A stretch of DNA of 8,915 bases. It comes from Conexibacteraceae bacterium. Its GTDB lineage: Bacteria; Actinomycetota; Thermoleophilia; Solirubrobacterales; Solirubrobacteraceae. This document shows positions 4,809 through 8,915 of this stretch, piece by piece. Every line of letters starts with the position of its first letter. Position 1 is the first letter of the stretch. The position numbers and the translations under genes are program-made. The stretch is from assembly GCA_009785395.1 (NCBI GenBank), contig WQWK01000070.1, positions 1-8,915 of the forward strand, in the 5' to 3' direction. The notes under the pieces are model-generated. The model saw only the letters and a program-made list of their open reading frames with translations, had not been told where the DNA came from and made no database searches.

Positions 4809-5603
4809 ATGGGCTCCGAGCTGTGGGTTTGCAACGCCGGGACGATCGAATACGGATCGGCGCTGGCGCTGCAGGAGCGGATTCGTGAGGCGCGGCAGGC
4901 CGATCTGATCCCGGACGTGATGCTGCTGCTCGAGCATCCTCCCGTGTACACGCGGGGGCGGCGGTCGGAACCGGGCGAGCTGACGATGGGCGTCGACTGG
5001 TACCGCTCACAGGGCATCGAGATCTTCGACACCCGGCGTGGCGGCAAGGTCACCTACCACGGGCCCGGGCAGCTGGTCGGCTATCCAATCGTCGCGGTGG
5101 ACGACGTCGTCGCCTACGTGCGGCTGCTCGAGCGGGCGCTGATCGCGGCGCTGTCCGAGGAGGGGATCGACGCCCGCGCACGGGTTGACGAGGGCCCGGC
5201 GTTCACGGGCGTCTGGGTCCAGGAGCGGAAGATCGCGTCGATCGGCGTGCACCTGTCGCGTGGGGTGACCACGCACGGCTTCGCGCTCAACGTCGACAAC
5301 GACATGCGGCCGTTCGACTGGGTCGTCGCGTGTGGGTTGCCGGACGTGCGGATGACGTCCGTGGCGGTTGAGAAGGGTCTGGGGGTTGTCGGCGGACCAG
5401 GCGGGGCCGCCGGTGGACCGGCCGGGGCCGTGGCGCCGGTGGGGCCCGGAGGGAGCACCGGGCTGATGCCGTGCATCCGGAAGCGTGTGGCCTTCGCCGT
5501 CGCTCAGGCGCTTGGCCGGCGCCAGCGCCTGGTCAGCCTCGATCGCCTGCAACAGCACGCCGCCCCGGCGGCGGAGGTCGGCGCCGCTTCGGTCATCCGC
5601 TGA
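4809..5603 (+). CDS. lipB: Octanoyl-[acyl-carrier-protein]:protein N-octanoyltransferase
   Basis: LipB transfers octanoate from acyl carrier protein to the lipoyl-domain lysine of 2-oxoacid dehydrogenases and glycine cleavage H protein, the first step of lipoate synthesis. The 264-residue protein shows LLLEHPPVYTRGRR (39-52), the signature RGGKVTYHGPGQLVGYPI (77-94), the catalytic lysine in ERKIASIGVHLSRGVTTHGFALNV (Lys141), and the acyl-thioester cysteine in VVACGLPDVRMTSV (Cys175; more often TPCGI in relatives). Between about 190 and 219 a Gly/Ala/Pro-rich stretch (GGPGGAAGGPAGAVAPVGPGGSTG) separates the core from the usual C-terminal helix (CIRKRVAFAVAQALGRRQRLV). That looks like a low-complexity insertion. 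ATG 4809 fits the family N-terminus; with no RBS, a leaderless mRNA is likely. LipA is not in the window. It is convergent with the AbiEi-like gene, 14 nt apart. Confidence 0.95.
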   Translation: MGSELWVCNAGTIEYGSALALQERIREARQADLIPDVMLLLEHPPVYTRGRRSEPGELTMGVDWYRSQGIEIFDTRRGGKVTYHGPGQLVGYPIVAVDDVVAYVRLLERALIAALSEEGIDARARVDEGPAFTGVWVQERKIASIGVHLSRGVTTHGFALNVDNDMRPFDWVVACGLPDVRMTSVAVEKGLGVVGGPGGAAGGPAGAVAPVGPGGSTGLMPCIRKRVAFAVAQALGRRQRLVSLDRLQQHAAPAAEVGAASVIR

Positions 5604-5617
5604 GAGCCGGGCACGGT

Positions 5618-6562
5618 TCACGTCCCGGCCGACAGCGCGGCCGACGCCGCGGCCGCCCGCGTGACGATCGTGCGGACGCGTCGACCGACAAGGTCGCTCT
5701 CGGTGGTCAGCTGCAGCCAGGTCACACGGATCGGCTGAAACCCGGCAGCCAGGGCGCGCTGATCGCGGCGGCGGTCGTTCTCGAACCCGCGCCGGGTGCC
5801 GTGCCACTTGCGGCTGTCGGTCTCGACGATCACGCGCTCCCGGCGCCACAGGAAGTCCGGCCGGATCATTGCCTCGCCGTCGTCCAGGTCGAGCCACGCC
5901 TGAACCTCGGGAGCGGGCAGTTCGATGCGGCGGACGAGCGCGAGGAACAGCTCCTCGAAGTCGTTCCAGGTCGCGGTCGACCCGACGCTGTGTTCGTCGA
6001 GTGTGCGTCGCAAAGCGCCCGCGGCACGTTTGCGACCGGCGTTGCGCCTCAACTGGTCGACGAGCTGGTTGAGGTCAATGACCTCTTCGGCCTCAGCCGC
6101 GTCGAGAACCAGCTCGAGGCGACGCCGTGGCAGCACGCCCGCCAGGTCGAGGATCGTCCGCGACGGCGTCGTGCACGGAATCCCGTCGAAAGGCGCGACG
6201 TCATCTGGCGTCAGCGTGGCGGAGCGGTGGATCTGGATCCCCGCGCGCCTGCGGCCCGCCCGGCTCGGAACGGTCACATCGATCACGGTCCGGTGGGACT
6301 GGAGCAGGTTCAGCAGCGCGCCGGCTGACTGATGGGACAGAGCGGCGCCCGGGCCGCAGGCGAGCACGGCCGCCATCCGGCGCCCCGAGGGCTGCAGGAG
6401 TTCGACCGGCACCAGCGCGTAGACGCCCTGATGTACGCGATGGAGCTTGCCAGCCCTCGTTCGATCCCGAACCGCGCTGCGGACCAACCCCAGACCGGCC
6501 AGTTGGCCGATCGTGAGCACGCCGTGCTGCCGCGTCGCGCGCGCCACAATTCGTGCATTCAC
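5618..6562 (-). CDS. AbiEi-like antitoxin domain fused to DUF559/PD-(D/E)XK nuclease-like domain
   Basis: From GTG 6560-6562 the protein has 314 residues. The first 75 or so (ARATRQHGVLTIGQLAGLGL, then HRVHQGVYAL) match the winged-helix start of AbiEi-type type IV antitoxin proteins, continuing into the AbiEi-like middle (SHQSAGALL, HRSATLTPDDV, GIPCTTPSRTILDLA). The last third matches DUF559, a Vsr-related PD-(D/E)XK family: RPDFLWRRERVIVETDSRKWHG with candidate metal ligands Asp237, Glu247 and Asp249, then FENDRRRDQRALAAGFQPIRVTW. Such fusions are familiar in high-GC actinobacteria; their biochemical role is not established to my knowledge. No AbiEii toxin gene is adjacent. The frame is open up to an ATG at 6688, but that extension would translate straight through a 15-bp inverted repeat and lacks family similarity, so GTG 6562 (MNARIVARATRQHGVL) is preferred. 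A G-run abuts the GTG. Confidence 0.8.
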   Translation of the reverse strand: MNARIVARATRQHGVLTIGQLAGLGLVRSAVRDRTRAGKLHRVHQGVYALVPVELLQPSGRRMAAVLACGPGAALSHQSAGALLNLLQSHRTVIDVTVPSRAGRRRAGIQIHRSATLTPDDVAPFDGIPCTTPSRTILDLAGVLPRRRLELVLDAAEAEEVIDLNQLVDQLRRNAGRKRAAGALRRTLDEHSVGSTATWNDFEELFLALVRRIELPAPEVQAWLDLDDGEAMIRPDFLWRRERVIVETDSRKWHGTRRGFENDRRRDQRALAAGFQPIRVTWLQLTTESDLVGRRVRTIVTRAAAASAALSAGT

Positions 6563-6565
6563 CCC

Positions 6566-6612
6566 CTGCGGGTCGAAAAAGGTAGATATAGACGTCGTTT
6601 TTCGACCCGCAG
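6566..6612. repeat. 15-bp perfect inverted repeat immediately upstream of the AbiEi/DUF559 start
   Basis: Left arm CTGCGGGTCGAAAAA (6566-6580) and right arm TTTTTCGACCCGCAG (6598-6612) are exact reverse complements around a 17-nt spacer. The spacer contains TATATC on the minus strand and the palindrome GACGTC (6591-6596). The left arm ends 3 nt before the gene's GTG at 6562-6560. It could be an operator enclosing the promoter, an RNA hairpin occluding the start, or a small mobile-element relic. Confidence 0.8.
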
Positions 6613-6720
6613 CGACTGAATCTCGCGTCACGGACCCCAGCGTGCCAGCCACAGACCGCGGCAGCGGTAACTGGCGCACAGTTGGCACAAACCGGGCTCT
6701 TGTGAGAGACGTTTGTCAAG

Positions 6721-6765
6721 GCCGGTTGAAAACCAGGCCAGTTCCGCCGGTCGAAAACTAGGCCA
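6721..6765. repeat. Two direct 20-bp IS21 end repeats
   Basis: GCCGGTTGAAAACCAGGCCA (6721-6740) and GCCGGTCGAAAACTAGGCCA (6746-6765) differ at 2 of 20 positions and lie 25 bp apart start to start. Spaced multiple repeats near the ends are thought to be transposase (IstA) binding sites in IS21 elements. Confidence 0.75.
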
Positions 6766-6835
6766 CAGGGGTGTTGGTTAGCGCCGGCGTTTTCGCAGCG
6801 ATGCCGTAGGCGAGCTGAGGAAATGTCGGCGCTGT

Positions 6836-6851
6836 GCGCCCGTTCGGGCGC
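6836..6851 (-). terminator. Stem-loop downstream of istB, possible terminator
   Basis: GCGCCCG-TT-CGGGCGC is a perfect 7-bp stem with a 2-nt loop (realistically 6 bp with a 4-nt loop), beginning 33 nt past the istB stop. On the minus strand it is followed by ACAGCGCC with no T-run, so it is not a canonical intrinsic terminator. Confidence 0.3.
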
Positions 6852-6884
6852 CGGCAGTAGCTTTGATTATCGAAGCGTCTGCCG

Positions 6885-7649
6885 TCAGCCGGCGGGGCGT
6901 GTGGGGCGGGCGTCGAGGTCTTTGCCGCGGAGGCGGTAGCTGTCGCCTTTGAGGCTGAGGATTTCGGAGTGGTGGATGAGTCGGTCGATCATCGCGGTGG
7001 CGGCCATGTCGTCGCCGAAGATCTCGCCCCAGGCGCTGAATGGCTTGTTGGAGGTGACGATCATCGAGGCGCGTTCGTAGCGGTTGGAGACGAGGCTGAA
7101 CATGAGGTTCGCGGCTTCGGGGTCAAACGGGATGTAGCCGACCTCGTCGACCACGATCAACGGCACGAATGAGAGTTTGCGCAGCTCTGTTTCGAGCTGG
7201 CCTTGGCGTTTGGCTTCGCCGAGCCTTGCGACCCATTGGGTAGCGGTCGCGAACTGCACGCGCTGACCGGCGAGACAGGCTCTGATGCCGAGGGCGGTGG
7301 CGATGTGCGTTTTGCCTGTGCCTGGGGGGCCGAGCAGGATCACGTTCTCGCGGGCGTGGAGGAAGTCGAGTTGGCCGAGGTGCTCGATCACGGTCTTCTT
7401 GACCGAGCGTTGGAAGGTGAAGTCGAACTCCTCGAGGGTCTTGCGGGCGGGGAATCTGGCGGTCTTGATCCGCCCCTCGCCGCCGTGGCTGTCGCGCGCG
7501 CTGACCTCGGTGCCTAACAGCACCTCGGCGAAGCGCTCATAGCTCCAGCTCTCTTCCCGGGCCCGGTCGGCGATCGCCGGGAGCGCACGTGCGGCCGCCG
7601 GCGCCTTGAGCGCGCGGAATAGGTGTGCGAGTTCGGCGGTCTTGGTCAT
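6885..7649 (-). CDS. istB: IS21-family ATPase / transposition helper protein IstB
   Basis: This 254-residue AAA+ ATPase resembles the DnaC/DnaA group. It shows Walker A GPPGTGKT (107-114), Walker B LIVVDE (164-169), sensor-1-like IVTSN (197-201) and MIDRLIHHSEI (220-230). The N-terminal helical segment (1-95) is the IstB-specific region. IstB oligomerises on target DNA with ATP and delivers it to the IstA transposase. Its length is normal for the family and the motifs are intact, so it is likely functional. The ATG at 7649 overlaps the istA stop in ATGA with no separate Shine-Dalgarno, indicating translational coupling. The C-terminal tail RGKDLDARPTRPAG is a usual IstB ending. Confidence 0.96.
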   Translation of the reverse strand: MTKTAELAHLFRALKAPAAARALPAIADRAREESWSYERFAEVLLGTEVSARDSHGGEGRIKTARFPARKTLEEFDFTFQRSVKKTVIEHLGQLDFLHARENVILLGPPGTGKTHIATALGIRACLAGQRVQFATATQWVARLGEAKRQGQLETELRKLSFVPLIVVDEVGYIPFDPEAANLMFSLVSNRYERASMIVTSNKPFSAWGEIFGDDMAATAMIDRLIHHSEILSLKGDSYRLRGKDLDARPTRPAG

Positions 7650-8848
7650 GCCGGGATCAGAGCGTCGTATCTCGACAGCGGCCGGATCTCGACGTCGACC
7701 TGATGACGCTGGCGGCGCTGCTCGCGCTGGCGCTCAAGCAGCGTCTGGTGCGCCGGGTCGACGATCGTCAGCCCGCCGGCGAACACGCGGCGGTGACGGG
7801 CGGCGAGCTCGCCGGTGTCCAACACGACCGCCGCGACGTGCTGCTGGCTGACGCGGACCTCGACGCGGCGGCCGGCAAAGGCAGGGTCGATCGAGTAGTC
7901 GTTGCGATCAACCCGGACCAGCGGCTGCGCCGGCACTCTGAGCACCTGACGGCGGTCGGTGTCAGGCATCCTCACCGGGACCGCTCGCATCCGCTGGCGC
8001 TCCTCCGCCAGCCGCTCGGCGGGGACCGCCCGGGTGGTCCGGTGCACCCGTCGGTTCGCACGCTCAGCCCACGCGTCGAGCCGGTCCTGGAAATCGAGGT
8101 GGTTAGCGAACACCCGCCCCGGTTCGAAGTTGGTGCGCATGAACCCGTGCGAGCGCTCAAGCGCGCCCTTGGCCTGAGGATCGCGTGCGTCAAGGATGAT
8201 CCAGCCGACCTCGAGCTGACCGCAGAACGATGCGAACGGCTCGGTCGGTCGGCCGCCCGCGCCGATCGCGGACTCCCGATCCCACACCAGCTTCTCCGGT
8301 AGCACCCCCAGCCTGCCGAGATTCCGCGCCAGCCCGAACAGGATGTCCGGCGCCTCCTTGGAGAACACCAACGTCCCGGCGATCGCCCGCGACCAACACA
8401 CCTCACAAGTCACCACCCACCCACGACGACGCTGGCCATGCCCGACCGGGATCTGTTCGGCCGGCTCCCACAGATCACACTGCACAAGCTCACCCGGCCG
8501 ATACACCGTCCGCTGAAACGTCCGCGGGCGCTGGAACCTCGGGCGGACCTCGCGGACATAGTCATCAAAGATCGACTTCCCGCCCAGATAGCCGATCTCG
8601 ATCGCCATCTCCCGCAACCGCTGCGACGGGATCCTCGGATCCACCGCCAGCTGCTCACAGACGAACTCCTTGAACGGATCGACCTTCGAGCCCGTCCGCT
8701 CACGCACATACCTCGGCGGCTCCGCCGCCGCCAGCAACCTCGCGACCGTGTCCCTCGCCAACCCCGTCCGCCGGCTGATCTCCCGGCCCGACAGACCCTC
8801 GACCCGACCCATCCGCCTCACCACCGCCCACTGCTCCACGCCGACCAA
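7646..8848 (-). CDS. istA: IS21-family transposase IstA
   Basis: This 400-residue DDE transposase opens with an N-terminal HTH (VEQWAVVRRMGRVEGLSGREISRRTGLARDTVARLL) that binds the IS ends. An RNase H-like core follows, with the triad Asp125 (VQCDLWEP), Asp190 (LVWDRES) and Glu231 (DPQAKGALERSHGF). A C-terminal region carries DRNDYSIDP, typical of the Mu-type IstA C-terminal domain. The frame extends to a TTG at 8872, but the TTG at 8848 sits 5 nt after AGGAGG on the minus strand and gives the familiar MVGVEQWA start, so it is chosen. A GTG at 8839 is a third option. There is no frameshift or internal stop. Confidence 0.95.
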   Translation of the reverse strand: MVGVEQWAVVRRMGRVEGLSGREISRRTGLARDTVARLLAAAEPPRYVRERTGSKVDPFKEFVCEQLAVDPRIPSQRLREMAIEIGYLGGKSIFDDYVREVRPRFQRPRTFQRTVYRPGELVQCDLWEPAEQIPVGHGQRRRGWVVTCEVCWSRAIAGTLVFSKEAPDILFGLARNLGRLGVLPEKLVWDRESAIGAGGRPTEPFASFCGQLEVGWIILDARDPQAKGALERSHGFMRTNFEPGRVFANHLDFQDRLDAWAERANRRVHRTTRAVPAERLAEERQRMRAVPVRMPDTDRRQVLRVPAQPLVRVDRNDYSIDPAFAGRRVEVRVSQQHVAAVVLDTGELAARHRRVFAGGLTIVDPAHQTLLERQREQRRQRHQVDVEIRPLSRYDALIPA

Positions 8849-8884
8849 CCCTTCCTCCTCGCCGATCGACAACGATCAAACGAG

Positions 8885-8899
8885 GGTCAAAGACCGGCC
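8885..8899. repeat. Candidate right-end internal repeat of the IS21 element
   Basis: Read inward from the right end, this motif is GGCCGGTCTTTGACC; the left-end repeat with its preceding base reads GGCCGGTTGAAAACC. They agree at the outer 7 and last 3 positions only, so it is a divergent or coincidental copy. It is also internally symmetric (GGTC-AAA-GACC). Confidence 0.35.
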
Positions 8900-8915
8900 G
8901 GACAGCCCCAGCCCA

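Larger units (their letters stand above)
6613..6884. other. Non-coding interval holding the IS left end
   Basis: No convincing gene lies between the inverted repeat and the istB stop. From left to right there are about 90 bp of unassigned sequence, a TGTGAGAGACG string at 6701 that could be the IS tip, two 20-bp direct repeats (6721-6765), and a 7-bp-arm hairpin (6836-6851). The open frames here lack family similarity. Confidence 0.6.
6701..8915 (-). mobile_element. IS21-family insertion sequence (left end approximate, right end at or beyond window edge)
   Basis: The istA-istB operon with ATGA overlap, and multiple short repeats outside istB reading GCCGGT(T/C)GAAAAC(C/T)AGGCCA, are the typical organisation of IS21 elements (about 2-2.5 kb). 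The left tip is placed tentatively at TGTGAGAGACG (6701) because IS21 ends usually begin with TG; it could instead lie nearer the repeats at 6721 or 6746. On the right, the related inverted motif GGTCAAAGACCGGCC (8885-8899) lies upstream of istA, but the terminal CA and target duplication are not visible, so the element is probably cut by the window. Both ORFs look intact, so the copy may be functional. Confidence 0.85.

Noticed and set aside
5007..5897. Minus-strand frame of 296 codons opposite lipB
   Set aside because: It is a shadow of lipB and of the end of the AbiEi-like gene; low-complexity Arg/Asp/His text.
6563..6688. Upstream extension of the AbiEi/DUF559 gene to ATG 6688
   Set aside because: It would translate through both arms of the inverted repeat and has no AbiEi similarity; the family-like sequence begins right at GTG 6562.
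6201..6719. Minus-strand frame with several CxxC-like cysteines near its start
   Set aside because: It runs out of frame through the AbiEi-like gene, crosses the inverted repeat, and its cysteines do not form a consistent zinc-ribbon pattern.
7625..8302. Plus-strand frame of 225 codons
   Set aside because: It is antisense to istA, which has an intact DDE triad.
1..8915. CRISPR array, tRNA or rRNA genes
   Set aside because: No regularly spaced direct repeats with unique spacers, and no tRNA cloverleaf or rRNA-like stretch, were found on reading both strands.

Overview
This is a GC-rich window, with strong G/C preference at third codon positions. It suggests a high-GC actinobacterium, most plausibly of the Thermoleophilia/Solirubrobacterales kind. 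Three things point that way: an AbiEi-like domain fused to a DUF559-type nuclease domain, a HigB/HigA-like pair of actinobacterial style, and several genes whose -10-like hexamer lies only 7-8 nt from the start codon (leaderless arrangement). The taxonomic guess is inference; there is no rRNA or marker phylogeny here. Genes are densely packed on both strands.

Layout. 1-864 (-) is the N-terminal 288 residues of a DEAD-box RNA helicase, cut by the window edge. A 70-bp divergent gap, holding a possible 11-codon leader ORF, separates it from a PLP-dependent threonine/serine dehydratase (935-1912, +). Convergent to that is a small gene (1921-2208, -) resembling the isolated C-terminal domain of a DrrA-type ABC ATPase. 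It is divergently paired with a large TetR-family regulator (about 2275-3363, +), and the shared intergenic region carries a perfect inverted repeat. Next come a HigB/Gp49-like toxin (3471-3869, +) and an XRE antitoxin (3827-4174, +), with a good promoter overlapped by two inverted repeats. A three-TM protein of unknown function (4154-4744, -) overlaps the antitoxin tail to tail. Then follow lipB octanoyltransferase (4809-5603, +) and a convergent AbiEi-like/DUF559 fusion (5618-6562, -). A 15-bp perfect inverted repeat sits immediately upstream of that fusion's start.

The right quarter is an IS21-family insertion sequence: istB (6885-7649, -) and istA (7646-8848, -) with an ATGA overlap and multiple end repeats. 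It probably starts between about 6701 and 6746 and runs to or beyond the window end.

How it fits together: lipB, the dehydratase and the helicase look like chromosomal housekeeping genes. The regulator pair, the toxin-antitoxin module, the AbiEi/DUF559 gene and the IS are accessory. I see no CRISPR array, tRNA, rRNA or obvious multi-gene defence island. The most unusual items are the orphan ABC-ATPase C-terminal domain facing a TetR gene, the 11-residue-repeat tail of that TetR protein, and the 15-bp inverted repeat at the AbiEi/DUF559 start.
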